A DNA stretch of 64,000 bases from Paractinoplanes brasiliensis (GTDB lineage: Bacteria; Actinomycetota; Actinomycetes; Mycobacteriales; Micromonosporaceae), in the NCBI RefSeq assembly GCF_004362215.1, contig NZ_SNWR01000001.1, forward strand, positions 6,616,001-6,680,000, read 5' to 3'. Positions 32,190-41,592 of this stretch are shown piece by piece. The first letter of the stretch is position 1; every line of letters begins with the position of its first letter. Both the position numbers and the translations under genes were made by a program. The notes beneath the pieces are model-generated. The model ran no database searches and was not told the origin of the DNA. It saw only the letters and a list, made by a program, of their open reading frames with translations.

Positions 32190-33251
32190 GGCAAGCCGTT
32201 CACCAGCCGGATCGCGTACGCCGCCGCCCCCGTGACCGCCGACGGGGAGGGCGAGAACATCCCGGGCGCCCCGGCCGCGCTCGACTGGGACACCACGCTC
32301 AAATTCCGGCACCACCTGTGGTCGTACGGGTTCGGGGTGGCCGAGGCGATGGACACCGCTCAGCGTGGGGCGGGACTCGACTACCCGGCCACCCGTGAGC
32401 TGATCCGCCGCAGCGCCGCCGAGGCCCGTACGGTCGGCGGGGCGATCGTGGCCGGCGTCGGCACCGACCAGCTGCCGGCCGGTCCGGCCACGCTCGACGA
32501 GATCACCAAGGCCTACCTGGAACAGCTGCACGATGTACGCGATGCCGGGGCGACGCCCGTGCTGATGTGCAGCCGGCACCTGGCCGCGGCCGCGCGCGAC
32601 GCCGACGACTACAAGCGCGTCTACGGCGAGCTGCTGTCGCAGGCGGACGGGCCGGTCCTGCTGCACTGGCTGGGCGAGGCGTTCGATCCCGCGCTGGCCG
32701 GTTACTGGGGCAACCACGACGCCGTGCTCGAGATCATCGACGAGCACCGCGAGCGGGTGGCCGGGATCAAGCTGTCGTTGCTCGACGCGGACCACGAGGT
32801 CGAGATGCGGCGGCGGCTCCCTCCGGGCGTACGCATGTTCACCGGCGACGACTTCAACTACCCGTCGCTGATCCTCGGCGACGACCACGGCCACTCCGAG
32901 GCGTTGCTGGGCGTGCTCGCGGTCATCGCCCCACCCGCGGCGGCGGCGCTGCGGGCACTCGACGAGGGCGACGTGACGGCGTACGGGGAAATCATGGAAC
33001 CGACGCTGCCGCTTGCCCGGCACCTTTTCGCGGCGCCGACCTACCACTACAAGACCGGAATCGTGTTCCTGAACTGGCTCGCGGGCCATCAGGATCACCT
33101 CACGATGGTCAACGGCGCGCAGTCGGGGCGCTCGCCGCGGCACCTGCTCACGTTGATGCGGCTGGCCGACGAGGCCGGGTTGCTGCCCGACGCCGAACTG
33201 GCCGAGCATCGTGCCGGCGCCTGGCTGACGACGGTGGGGCTGAACCGATGA
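32046..33251 (+). CDS. DUF993 family TIM-barrel protein
   Basis: A protein of up to 401 residues matching the DUF993 (dihydrodipicolinate-synthase-like) family across residues 50-400: TLKFRHHLWSYGFGVAEAMDTAQRG, DGPVLLHWLGEAFDP, LSLLDADHE (the position of the Schiff-base Lys is GIKLSLL) and MVNGAQSGRS. The start is ambiguous because each of four N-terminal 36-bp repeats supplies an ATG or GTG; the first overlaps the upstream stop as ATGA. An aldolase- or lyase-like role in sugar catabolism is an inference from fold and context. Confidence 0.88.
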   Translation: MRFSERGPEQTPVRFSGDGRERTPVRFSGRGQEHTPMRFSGRGREYAPGKPFTSRIAYAAAPVTADGEGENIPGAPAALDWDTTLKFRHHLWSYGFGVAEAMDTAQRGAGLDYPATRELIRRSAAEARTVGGAIVAGVGTDQLPAGPATLDEITKAYLEQLHDVRDAGATPVLMCSRHLAAAARDADDYKRVYGELLSQADGPVLLHWLGEAFDPALAGYWGNHDAVLEIIDEHRERVAGIKLSLLDADHEVEMRRRLPPGVRMFTGDDFNYPSLILGDDHGHSEALLGVLAVIAPPAAAALRALDEGDVTAYGEIMEPTLPLARHLFAAPTYHYKTGIVFLNWLAGHQDHLTMVNGAQSGRSPRHLLTLMRLADEAGLLPDAELAEHRAGAWLTTVGLNR

Positions 33252-34051
33252 GGGGTTTCTCGCTCAACCAGGCCACCACCAAACGCTGGCCCCTCGACGA
33301 GCTCGTGCCCGGGTGTGCCGCCGCGGGGGTCGAGGCGGTCGGCCTGTGGCGCGAAGAGGTCACCGAGTACGGCACGGAGAAGGCCGCTTCCCTCGTACGC
33401 GATGCCGGCCTCACGGTGTCGTCGCTGTGCCGGGGCGGGTTCTTCCACGACACCGGCTGGTACGACGAGAACCGGCGCGCCATCGAGCAGGCACATACCC
33501 TCGGGACCGACACGCTCGTCCTGGTCAGCGGCGGGCTGCCCGGTTCGAGCCGCGACCTCGACGCCGCCCGCCGGCACGTGGGCGACGCGATCGGCGCGCT
33601 GGTTCCCGACGCGCTGGCCGCCGGCGTACGCCTGGCCGTCGAACCGCTGCACCCGATGTTCTGCTCCGACCGCTGTGTGGTGGCCACGCTCGGGCAGGCG
33701 CTGCGGCTGGCCCAGCCCTACCCGGCCGAGGCGGTCGGCGTGGTGATCGACACCTATCACCTGTGGTGGGACGACACGGTGTGGGACGGGATCGCCACGG
33801 CCGGGCGGCAGGGGCGGATCGCGTCGTTCCAGCTGGCCGACTGGATCACCCCGTTGCCGTCCGGTGTGCTGCTGGGGCGGGGGCTGCCCGGCACGGGTTC
33901 GGTCGACCTGCGGCGCTTCGCCAGGGCCGTACGGGAAACCGGCTACGACGGCCATGTCGAGGTCGAGGTGTTCCACGAGGAGGTGTGGTCGCGCCCCGGC
34001 CCCGAGGTGCTGGCCGAGGCGCTCGCCGGATACCAGGCGGCCGTCGCGTGA
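33248..34051 (+). CDS. Sugar phosphate isomerase/epimerase-like TIM-barrel protein
   Basis: A 267-residue AP-endonuclease-2-type barrel (xylose isomerase-like). Metal-ligand positions are visible in LAVEPLHPMF (Glu), GVVIDTYHLWWD (Asp, His) and GHVEVEVFHEEVW (Glu). It overlaps its neighbours by four bases on both sides (ATGA and GTGA). It probably isomerises or epimerises an intermediate made by the Gfo/Idh enzyme; the true reaction is not known. Confidence 0.9.
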   Translation: MRGFSLNQATTKRWPLDELVPGCAAAGVEAVGLWREEVTEYGTEKAASLVRDAGLTVSSLCRGGFFHDTGWYDENRRAIEQAHTLGTDTLVLVSGGLPGSSRDLDAARRHVGDAIGALVPDALAAGVRLAVEPLHPMFCSDRCVVATLGQALRLAQPYPAEAVGVVIDTYHLWWDDTVWDGIATAGRQGRIASFQLADWITPLPSGVLLGRGLPGTGSVDLRRFARAVRETGYDGHVEVEVFHEEVWSRPGPEVLAEALAGYQAAVA

Positions 34052-34794
34052 CCTTCCTGCGCGTAGGGGGCGCCCTCGTCGCGACGTACGTCGTCGACCC
34101 CCCGCTCGACATCCGGCTCGCGCCGCGGCCCTACCTGCATCCCGTACGCACCCTGGGCGGCGCCGTGGTGACCGACGAGCTCTGCTTCGACCACCCCTGG
34201 CACCTCGGGGCGTCGGTGACGGTCGCCGACGTCAACGGCTGGAACCTCTGGGGCGGCCGCACGTTCGTCCGCGACCAGGGCTACACCTGGCTCGACGACC
34301 ACGGCGCGATCCGGCACGACGGCTGGCTCTCCGCCCGGGGTGGCCTGTCGGAGAAGCTGCGCTGGTGTGACGGCGACGACCGCACCCTGCTGACCGAGCG
34401 GCGCGACATCACGGCGTCCGCGGCCCCCGGCGGGTGGGAGCTGTCCTTCCGGTACGCGTTGACGACCGCCCCGGGCCTGGAGGTGTCGCTCGGCAGCCCA
34501 GCCACCCACGGGCGTACGGGGGAAGCGGGTTACGGCGGTTTTTTCTGGCGCTTGCCGGCCGGCCGGGCCGTCACCGACCAGCCACACGGAAGCACCGCGC
34601 CGTCGGTGACCGTCACGGTCGACGACCGCTACGCGCTCACGTTCGCGGGGCTGGCCGGTGCGGACCGCTGGTTCCTCCGCACCGGCGGCTACAACGGGGT
34701 GTGCGCCGCCCTGGCCTGGGAGAAGCCGCTGGTCATCCCGGCGGGGGAGACCCTGGCCCGCCACCTCCGCGTGCTGATCCGCGACCTCGTCTGA
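34048..34794 (+). CDS. DUF6807 (PmoA-like) family protein
   Basis: A 248-residue beta-rich protein starting at GTG within a GTGA overlap. The segments YLHPVRTLGG, DHPWHLGASVTVADVNGWNLWGGRTF and GGFFWRLP match the DUF6807/PmoA family, found next to Gfo/Idh oxidoreductases in carbohydrate loci. No signal peptide. Its molecular role is not established. It closes the four-gene operon; about 160 bases without a gene follow. Confidence 0.85.
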   Translation: MTFLRVGGALVATYVVDPPLDIRLAPRPYLHPVRTLGGAVVTDELCFDHPWHLGASVTVADVNGWNLWGGRTFVRDQGYTWLDDHGAIRHDGWLSARGGLSEKLRWCDGDDRTLLTERRDITASAAPGGWELSFRYALTTAPGLEVSLGSPATHGRTGEAGYGGFFWRLPAGRAVTDQPHGSTAPSVTVTVDDRYALTFAGLAGADRWFLRTGGYNGVCAALAWEKPLVIPAGETLARHLRVLIRDLV

Positions 34795-34954
34795 GCGGAA
34801 GCCGGCCGGGGCGACAGCACGTCGGCGGTCGAGCGGAACCCGTACGGGCGAAAGGCCTGGACCGGCCGGCCGCCCGGGTCGCCGCGTCACGCGATCCGTC
34901 GATGGGTCCTTGATCGGACAGCCTCACCATGCCTCGGCGGTCCTACTGTGAGTC

Positions 34955-36832
34955 ATGACCCAGGCTGTTTCGCTCACTGATTTCCTCGGCTCGACCGAGG
35001 TCGGGCGGCTCACGATCGCCCAGCGGAAACTGATTGCCGAGCAGGCCCGGCTCGTTCTCGAACAGAGCTATGCGCTGCTGCCGTTCAAGATGGCCCGGTA
35101 CGGCATCAACCCGTTGCAGCGTCTGCGATTGCTGTCGCAGCGCCTCGACCGCGACGGCGACCCCGGGCTCGAGTGGCGCCTGCACTCCGAGCTCGTCGAC
35201 ATCTTCAACTCGCTCCGTGACCTGCACACCCGGTACACGCTGCCGCAGCCGTTCAACGGCGTCGCCGTGTTCCTGCCGTTCCTGCTCAAGGAGTTCACCG
35301 AGGACGGCCGCCCGCGCTACCTGGTCAGCCGCCGTCAGGCCGGCCAGCCCGAACTCGACCACGCCGAGTTCCGCTTCGGCGTCGAGCTCACACATTGGAA
35401 CGGCGTGCCGATCGCGCGGGCCGTCGAACGCTTCGGCGAGCGGCTGCCCGGCGCCAACGCCGACGCGCGCCACGCCCGCGCGGTGCAGATGTTCACCGTA
35501 CGGTCGTTGGCCTTCGCGCCCCCGCCCGACGAGGAGTGGATCACCATCGGGTATCTGGACGCCTCCGGCCGGGCCCGCGAGATCCGGATGACCTGGAACG
35601 CGACCCCGATCGCGGTCGCCACCGAAAGCCCCGCCCCGGCCGACGTGCAGCTCGGCGTCGACATCGAGGGCGCCCAACTGGCCCGGCTGCGGGCCGAACT
35701 GTTCGCTCCGGAGGCCGTGGCCGCCGAGGAAAGCGGGCAGGAAATCGTCGCCGACGACCCGGACGTGGTCCCGGTGAGCCCCGACCTGGCCACCGTCTTC
35801 GAGGCGCGGCGCGTCACCGTCGGCTCGCGCACGGTCGGGCACCTGCGGATCCGCACGTTCATGCCTACCGGTGGCGGCATCGTCGCGTTCGTCCGCGAGT
35901 TCACCCGGCTGCTCGGCGCGCTGCCCCAGGACGGGCTCGTGCTCGACGTACGCGGCAACGGCGGCGGCGCGGTCGTCGCCTCCGAACTGTGCCTGCAGGC
36001 GCTCACCGCCCGCCCCGTCGAACCGGAACCCGCCCAGTTCGCCGTCACCCCGCTCAACCTGCGCCTGTGCCGCACCCGCGACGACCTGGAGCGCTGGCTC
36101 CCGTCGATGGACCAGGCGCTCGAGTCGGGCGCGCCCTACTCGGCCGGCATCCCGTTCACCGAACGCGAATGGTTCGACGCCGTGCCGCAGTCCTACTTCG
36201 GCCCGGTCGTGCTGCTCACCGACGCCCGCTGCTACTCCGCCACCGACATCTTCGCGGCCGGTTTCCAGGACAACGGCATCGGCCTCGTGCTCGGCACCGA
36301 CGGCAACACCGGCGCCGGCGGCGGCAACGTGTGGCAGCTGGGCGACCTGATCGGCTCGCTGCCCGGGTCGTTCCAGCCGCTGCCGCTGGGCGCCGGCGTC
36401 TCCCTGGTCATCCGCCGGCTGCTGCGGGTCGGCGCCAAGGCGGGCACCCCGCTGGAGGACTACGGCGTCGTGCCCGACAAACGCCACAGCCCGACCCGCC
36501 GCGACATCCTCGCCAACGACGCCGACCTGCTGACGGAGGCGGTGGCCCTGCTCGACAAGTCGCCCGCCCGCCGCTTCGACGTCACGCTGTCCCCGTCGGG
36601 CGACGACCTGACGGCCACGTTCGACGTGCTGGGCATCGACCGCGCCGACATCGAGGTCGACGGCCGCCCCCGCTGCAGCGCCGACCTGGACGGGTCGCCT
36701 GTCGTGGTCGTCGGCTGCGGGTCTGCCCGGGTGGTCCGGGTCCGAGGCTTCGACGACGGGACGGTGGTGGGGCTGCGGACGTTCGTCCGTAAGGGCGGGG
36801 GGTTGCAGTTGCTGGGAACGCTCGAAGACTGA
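34955..36832 (+). CDS. S41 family peptidase-like protein
   Basis: A 625-residue protein with an S41 (C-terminal processing peptidase, tail-specific protease) core at about 290-510: VGHLRIRTFMPTGGGIVAFVREF, LVLDVRGNGGG, and the Ser region VVLLTDARCYSATDIFAAGFQDNG with Ser in CYSATD. An N-terminal helical domain (LTIAQRKLIAEQARLVLEQSY) precedes it and a small beta domain follows. No signal peptide is seen, so it may be cytoplasmic, unlike classic CtpA proteins. The physiological substrate is unknown. Confidence 0.85.
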   Translation: MTQAVSLTDFLGSTEVGRLTIAQRKLIAEQARLVLEQSYALLPFKMARYGINPLQRLRLLSQRLDRDGDPGLEWRLHSELVDIFNSLRDLHTRYTLPQPFNGVAVFLPFLLKEFTEDGRPRYLVSRRQAGQPELDHAEFRFGVELTHWNGVPIARAVERFGERLPGANADARHARAVQMFTVRSLAFAPPPDEEWITIGYLDASGRAREIRMTWNATPIAVATESPAPADVQLGVDIEGAQLARLRAELFAPEAVAAEESGQEIVADDPDVVPVSPDLATVFEARRVTVGSRTVGHLRIRTFMPTGGGIVAFVREFTRLLGALPQDGLVLDVRGNGGGAVVASELCLQALTARPVEPEPAQFAVTPLNLRLCRTRDDLERWLPSMDQALESGAPYSAGIPFTEREWFDAVPQSYFGPVVLLTDARCYSATDIFAAGFQDNGIGLVLGTDGNTGAGGGNVWQLGDLIGSLPGSFQPLPLGAGVSLVIRRLLRVGAKAGTPLEDYGVVPDKRHSPTRRDILANDADLLTEAVALLDKSPARRFDVTLSPSGDDLTATFDVLGIDRADIEVDGRPRCSADLDGSPVVVVGCGSARVVRVRGFDDGTVVGLRTFVRKGGGLQLLGTLED

Positions 36833-36927
36833 TCAGGGATGGGAGCGTCGCTGGGTTGTCCTTGATCTGGCAGTCACGGCCGCGGCGGTGGCTTACCGTG
36901 GCGGCAAACACGGGGAGGAGAACAAGG

Positions 36928-37065
36928 ATGAGCGTTTCGTCGATATCGGTCCGTATTGCGGTACTGGCTTTGCTTGTTGCGCTCGTGACGGTGGTGGCCC
37001 TTGTCGTGGGGGACGGCAGCCCGGCGGATGGTCTGTCGACCGCGACCAAGATTTACGTCGGCTGA
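36928..37065 (+). CDS. 45-residue single-pass membrane peptide
   Basis: A short gene that would be easy to miss. It begins at an ATG seven bases after a very strong GGGGAGGAG and encodes one hydrophobic helix (VRIAVLALLVALVTVVALVV) with a short tail ending KIYVG. It sits about 95 bases after the S41 gene. Ribosome site, length and hydrophobic profile support expression; the function is unknown. A longer in-frame extension to 36856 is less likely. Confidence 0.6.
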   Translation: MSVSSISVRIAVLALLVALVTVVALVVGDGSPADGLSTATKIYVG

Positions 37066-37129
37066 GTCCGGGCGGCGCGGCGGTCCGCGCGCTGGTGGTG
37101 GCCGTGCCTCGCACCGTTATCTTGGGTTG

Positions 37130-37648
37130 GTGCGAACAGTGGAGGTCACCACGCCCAGCGGGCAGCGGTGGGGTGTGCGCGTGGTGTGGGAGCCGCGGTG
37201 GCGGGTCATGGCTCGGCGGTTCGGGGGGTGGCGGGCCAAGCGGCGCCACGACGACGTCGGGCCTGGTGACGTGCTGAGCGGCGGGGCCGATGTCAGCTCC
37301 AACGTCGGCAGCAGCGGCGGCAGTGGGAGCAGCGGGATCAGTGACGAGCTCGCGGTCATCGCGGTGGTGTTGTTCGCGCTGGTGGCCGTGGGCGTCGTGT
37401 TCTGGTGGGTGCTGCTCCCGCTGCTGCTGATCATCTTGGACGGGCTCATCGTGCTGGCGCTGCTGCTCGTGTCGGTGGTGGCGCGGGTCTTGTTCCGGCG
37501 TCCCTGGATGGTGCGGGCCACCTCCGGCCGGGGTGAGGTGACCGAGGTCGAGGTGGTCGGGTGGCGGGCCGCGCTGCGCCGCCGGGACGAGATCGCCGAG
37601 TCGCTGCGCACCGGGCTGAAGCCCGCGCCCCACAGCGTCATCGTGTAG
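37130..37648 (+). CDS. Hypothetical protein with two transmembrane helices
   Basis: A protein of about 172 residues: a soluble N-terminal part beginning VRTVEVTTPSGQRWGVRVVWEPRW, a Ser/Gly-rich linker, two adjacent transmembrane helices (about 78-118) and a basic C-terminal domain (PWMVRATSGRGEVTEVEVVGWRAAL). GTG 37130 is chosen; no ribosome site precedes it, and a -10-like TTATCT about eight bases upstream would allow a leaderless transcript. Function unknown. Confidence 0.7.
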   Translation: MRTVEVTTPSGQRWGVRVVWEPRWRVMARRFGGWRAKRRHDDVGPGDVLSGGADVSSNVGSSGGSGSSGISDELAVIAVVLFALVAVGVVFWWVLLPLLLIILDGLIVLALLLVSVVARVLFRRPWMVRATSGRGEVTEVEVVGWRAALRRRDEIAESLRTGLKPAPHSVIV

Positions 37649-37784
37649 CCGGCACGCCGTCGAACAGGTCGGAGTGAGCACGCCGGCGCCCATGCACTGG
37701 AACGGGCCGGCGCGCCGCTGACAAGCGTGGGCGCCCCAGGGTCCGGCTTGCCGTCGAACAGCGGGACGAACGGGTCTGTGCCCG

Positions 37785-38876
37785 TCAGGGCACCGGGAGG
37801 CGGTGGTGTTCCGGCTTGGTTGCCCAGCCGACGCCCATCTCGGAGGGGAGCATGAGTGTCTCGGCGGACTGCCGCAGCAACGCGTTGATGCCCGGGATGG
37901 TGCGTCCGGACGCGTCGACGAGCTGCGGGATGGGCGCGTCGGGCTGGGTCAGGGCCTCGAGCACCGTGGTGAAGTCGATCGTCGACTCCAGGGGGACCAG
38001 CAGGCCGGCGCCCGATGAACGGTGGTCGAGCAAGTTGGTCAGCAGGTCGGTGCGCCCGGGCACCTCGACCAGTTCCGGGTCGCCGGGCAGGGCCAGCCGG
38101 TCGGTCGGGTATTCGAGCCGGGCCCGCCCGTTCGGCCCGCGGGCGTCGATCTCGCCCGCGATGAAGTCCTCGCCGGCCAGCGTGACCGCGACCAGCAGCG
38201 GCAGCCCGCTGTCGAACGTGATGCGCGCGAACGCCGTGTCCTCCACCTCGATCGGCCGTACGCGGTAGCGCTCCACCTCGAGCAGGCGGGGCCGCCCGGA
38301 TCCGGCCGCCGCCCCGGCCGCCAGGGCCTGCATCACCGCGTGGGCGAGCGGGTTGACCAGGGCGCCGTCGACCACGGGGCGGCCGTTGACCGTACGGCGT
38401 CCGGCCCAGGGCGCGCGGGCGTAGTAGGCGTCGTCCCGCTTCCACGACGCCACCGCGGTCAGGGCGGTGACCGACGGGTCGAGCGCGGAGCGGAAGCGGG
38501 ACCAGGCCTGCGACCCGAGCGCCTGGAAGCCGACCTGACAGGCCCGTCCGGCCCGGGACACGGCGTCGACCAGGGTGTGGTGCGCGGCCACCGATGTCAC
38601 CGGCGGCTTCTCGAGCAGCAGGTCGCAGCCGGCGTCGAGCGCATCGAGGGCGATCGGCAGGTGGGTGTGCGGCGGCGTGCAGATCACCACCACGTCGGGG
38701 CGGGTCTCGGCGAGCAGGGCCCGGTGGTCGGTGAAGGCGGGCGCGTCGGGCGGGGGATCGATCGGTTGCAGGTCGGCCAGGCCCACCAGTTCCACTGAGG
38801 GCGACAAATCGGCAATGCGGCGGCGGTGCCAGCGCCCGTGCCCGTTGGCCCCGATCAGGCCAACCCGCGCCTTCAC
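37785..38876 (-). CDS. Gfo/Idh/MocA family oxidoreductase
   Basis: A 363-residue protein beginning at a GTG that overlaps the upstream gene stop (GTGA). The Rossmann loop is VGLIGANGHGRWH and the active-site loop LLEKPPVTS. It is the last gene of the five-gene minus-strand sugar-acid operon. The family covers many sugar and inositol dehydrogenases; substrate unknown. A longer N-terminal frame to 38930 is rejected because it would lie inside the upstream gene and precede the Rossmann strand. Confidence 0.88.
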   Translation of the reverse strand: MKARVGLIGANGHGRWHRRRIADLSPSVELVGLADLQPIDPPPDAPAFTDHRALLAETRPDVVVICTPPHTHLPIALDALDAGCDLLLEKPPVTSVAAHHTLVDAVSRAGRACQVGFQALGSQAWSRFRSALDPSVTALTAVASWKRDDAYYARAPWAGRRTVNGRPVVDGALVNPLAHAVMQALAAGAAAGSGRPRLLEVERYRVRPIEVEDTAFARITFDSGLPLLVAVTLAGEDFIAGEIDARGPNGRARLEYPTDRLALPGDPELVEVPGRTDLLTNLLDHRSSGAGLLVPLESTIDFTTVLEALTQPDAPIPQLVDASGRTIPGINALLRQSAETLMLPSEMGVGWATKPEHHRLPVP

Positions 38877-40324
38877 GCGACACCGGCCAATGTGGCTGCC
38901 ACGCCGTGCTTTTGCAGGGCAGTCAGCCACTCCACCAGCACGGCGCGCAACTCCACGTCGTCTGCCAGCGCCGGCGTGAAAACCGTGTCCAGCCCGAGCA
39001 AGGCGTCCACCACACCCTCAGGAGTTGTGGGCGCGGCCGCGAGCCGGGCCCGGATCCGGTCGGCCAGGGGGTCGTCCAGCGGCAGCGGCTGCCCGTCGTC
39101 GGCCACCCCCTGCACGAATCGCATCCACGCCGCCACGATCAGGGCGCCCCACCGGGGCATCGCACCGGCGGCTCGCCTGTCCTGGATCGTCTGCAGCACC
39201 CGCTGCGGCAGCTTCTGCGAACCGTCGGTGGCCACCTGCACGGTCCGGTACGCGATGGCCGGGTTCTCGAACCGCGTCAAGACCTCTTCCCCGTACGCGA
39301 CGGTGTCGACCCCGGACGGCGGAGCGAAACTGGGTGCCACGTCGGAGGCGATGTACTCCCGTACGACCGGACGTAGCCCCGGCATCCGCAGGGCCGAGTC
39401 GATGGTGGTGTGCCCGGCCAGCGCCCCCAGGTAGGCGATCGCCGAGTGCACGCCGTTGAGGGTGCGCAGCTTCAACCGCTCGTACGGGCGGGGGTCATCA
39501 GTCATGACCGCCCCGGCCTGTTCCCAGGCGGGCCGCCCGGCGGGGAAGTCGTCCTCGATCACCCACGCCGAGTACGGCTCGCCGCAGACCGCCGCCCGAT
39601 CCCGTACGCCCAAAGCCTCTGCCGCCATCGCGGAGAAGGCTGGTGTGGTGGCCGGCACGATGCGGTCGACCATCGAGCCGGGGAACGTGACGCTCTCGCG
39701 CACCCAGTCGCCGATCGCCGTGGCCGCGGCGAGGGTCTCGATCAGCCCGCGCAGCCGGTGCCCGTTGGCCGGCAGGTTGTCGCAGCTGGCCAGCGCGATC
39801 GGTCCCGCGTCGGCGCGCCGCCGTGCGCACAGCCCCCGGATCAGCAGGCCCGGCACGGTCTGCGGGGGCCGGCCGGTTTCGAGGTCGGCGCGCAGCTCGT
39901 CGTCGAGCAGCAGCCGCCCGGTGGCCGCGTCGAGCTTGTAGCCCTTCTCGGTCACGGTGAGCGTGACAATCTTGATGGCCGGGTCGGCGATCCGCGCCAC
40001 CACGGCGTCCGGGCCGGCGGCGGCCCGCAGCTGCCCGGCCGACGAGCCGATGACCCGGGTGCCGCGGCCGCCGGGTCCCAGCGTCGTCACACTGAACAGC
40101 CCGTCCTGCGCGCGCATTGCTTCGACGACCTGCGGCGAGCGCGGCGCGACACCGACGATGCCCCAGCCGCCACCGGCCGCGGCCATCGCGTCCTCGGTGA
40201 AGACCGCCTGGTGTGCCCGGTGGAAGGCGCCGAGTCCCAGGTGGACGATCCCGGCGGCGGGCGCGTCGATGCGCGGACGCGCCGAGACGGGCACGGTGGA
40301 AAGCGTCTTGCGGCTCAGTTCCAT
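38873..40324 (-). CDS. Mannitol dehydrogenase family oxidoreductase (fructuronate/tagaturonate reductase-like)
   Basis: A 483-residue long-chain mannitol dehydrogenase family protein. The N-terminal GIVHLGLGAFHRAHQAVFTED is the NAD-binding signature, with VTEKGYKLD, SCDNLPANGHRLR and KLRTLNGVHSAIAYLG (catalytic Lys region) further on. Members include mannitol 2-dehydrogenase, fructuronate reductase UxuB and tagaturonate reductase UxaB. Being next to UxaC, reduction of fructuronate or tagaturonate is the best inference. It overlaps genes on both sides. Confidence 0.9.
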   Translation of the reverse strand: MELSRKTLSTVPVSARPRIDAPAAGIVHLGLGAFHRAHQAVFTEDAMAAAGGGWGIVGVAPRSPQVVEAMRAQDGLFSVTTLGPGGRGTRVIGSSAGQLRAAAGPDAVVARIADPAIKIVTLTVTEKGYKLDAATGRLLLDDELRADLETGRPPQTVPGLLIRGLCARRRADAGPIALASCDNLPANGHRLRGLIETLAAATAIGDWVRESVTFPGSMVDRIVPATTPAFSAMAAEALGVRDRAAVCGEPYSAWVIEDDFPAGRPAWEQAGAVMTDDPRPYERLKLRTLNGVHSAIAYLGALAGHTTIDSALRMPGLRPVVREYIASDVAPSFAPPSGVDTVAYGEEVLTRFENPAIAYRTVQVATDGSQKLPQRVLQTIQDRRAAGAMPRWGALIVAAWMRFVQGVADDGQPLPLDDPLADRIRARLAAAPTTPEGVVDALLGLDTVFTPALADDVELRAVLVEWLTALQKHGVAATLAGVA

Positions 40325-41592
40325 GCCGGGCCGTCCGGGAACGAGAACTCGGCGATCGACGCGGCCCGCATGTCGGAGCTGTAGCCCGCTCTCGTGGGCA
40401 CCAGGTAACGGCCTTCCCGCGTACGCACCGGGTCCTCGAAGTGTTCGTGCAGGTGATCGACGTACTCGATCATGCGCCCGTCCAGCGACGTGCCCACCCG
40501 CAGATAGTCGAAGATCGCGATGTGCTGGACCAGCTCGCACAGCCCCACGCCGCCCGAGTGCGGGCAGACCGGCACCCCGAACTTGGCCGCCAGCAGCAGT
40601 TCGGCCAGCACCTCGGGGATCCCCGCGACCCGGCACGCGTCGACCTGCATCACCCCGATCGCGCCGGCTTGCAGGAGTTGCTTGAAGACGACCCGGTTCG
40701 CCGCCACTTCACCGGTCGCCACCCGTACGGGGGAAACGGCTCTTTGAATGCGGGCGTGCCCGAGCACGTCGTCGGGATGGGTGGGCTCCTCGATCCAATA
40801 GGGGTCGAACTCGGCAAGCCGGGCCATGTTCGCGATCGCCTCGTCCACGCCCCAGATCTGGTTGGCGTCCATCATCAGCAGCGCGTCCGGTCCGATCTCG
40901 GCGCGGATGATCCCGGCCCGCCGCACGTCGTCCTCGATCGGGCCGCCGACCTTCATCTTCATGGCGCGCCAGCCCTCCGCGTACGCCTGCCGGGTCAGCG
41001 CCCGAACCTTCTCGTCGGGGTAGCCCAGCCAGCCGACGCTGGTCGTGTACGACGGGAAGCCCTCGCGCCGCAGTTCCTCGAGGCGCTCGGAGAGACCGGC
41101 CCGGCCCTTGTCGAGGATCGCCGCGGCTTCGCCGGGGGTGAGCGCGTCCGAAATATGCCGGAAGTCCACGGCAGCAACAAGATCCTCGGTCGGGAGCTCA
41201 GCCAGGAACTGCCACATCGGCTTGCCCGCGAGCTTGGCCCGCGCGTCCCACACGGCGTTGACCACAGCGCCGGTCGCCATGTGCAGGGCGCCCTTCTCCG
41301 GCCCGATCCAGCGCAGCTGCGGATGAGCGGTCAAAGCGCGCAGAAAGGCCAAGGGGTCACCGTCGAGGTCCACGCCGATCAGGGTCGGCGCCAGGGCCCG
41401 TACGGCGGCACAGGTGATCTCGTTGCCCTGCCCGTTGGTGAACGTGAACCCGGTGCCGGCCACCCCGCCGTCGGTGGAGAGCTCGACATAGGTGGCCGAG
41501 TAGTCGCCCCGGTTGATCGAGTCGGAGCCGTCCCCGGCCGCCGCGGTCGGGAACCGTACGTCGTGCACGTCGACACCCGTGATGGTGGTCAT
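40315..41592 (-). CDS. Enolase-superfamily sugar-acid dehydratase, L-fuconate dehydratase-like
   Basis: A 425-residue protein that aligns from end to end, by memory of the family, with Xanthomonas L-fuconate dehydratase: THDVRFPT-like start (VHDVRFPT), LRWIGPEKGALHMA, GWLGYPDEKV, MKMKVGG with the catalytic Lys, metal ligands in MMDANQIW, WIEEPTHPDD and ATGEVAANR, and CPHSGGVGLCELVQH with the His base. In the uronate setting it occupies the position normally held by a mannonate or altronate dehydratase. So either L-fuconate or a uronate-derived aldonate could be its substrate. Confidence 0.88.
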   Translation of the reverse strand: MTTITGVDVHDVRFPTAAAGDGSDSINRGDYSATYVELSTDGGVAGTGFTFTNGQGNEITCAAVRALAPTLIGVDLDGDPLAFLRALTAHPQLRWIGPEKGALHMATGAVVNAVWDARAKLAGKPMWQFLAELPTEDLVAAVDFRHISDALTPGEAAAILDKGRAGLSERLEELRREGFPSYTTSVGWLGYPDEKVRALTRQAYAEGWRAMKMKVGGPIEDDVRRAGIIRAEIGPDALLMMDANQIWGVDEAIANMARLAEFDPYWIEEPTHPDDVLGHARIQRAVSPVRVATGEVAANRVVFKQLLQAGAIGVMQVDACRVAGIPEVLAELLLAAKFGVPVCPHSGGVGLCELVQHIAIFDYLRVGTSLDGRMIEYVDHLHEHFEDPVRTREGRYLVPTRAGYSSDMRAASIAEFSFPDGPAWN

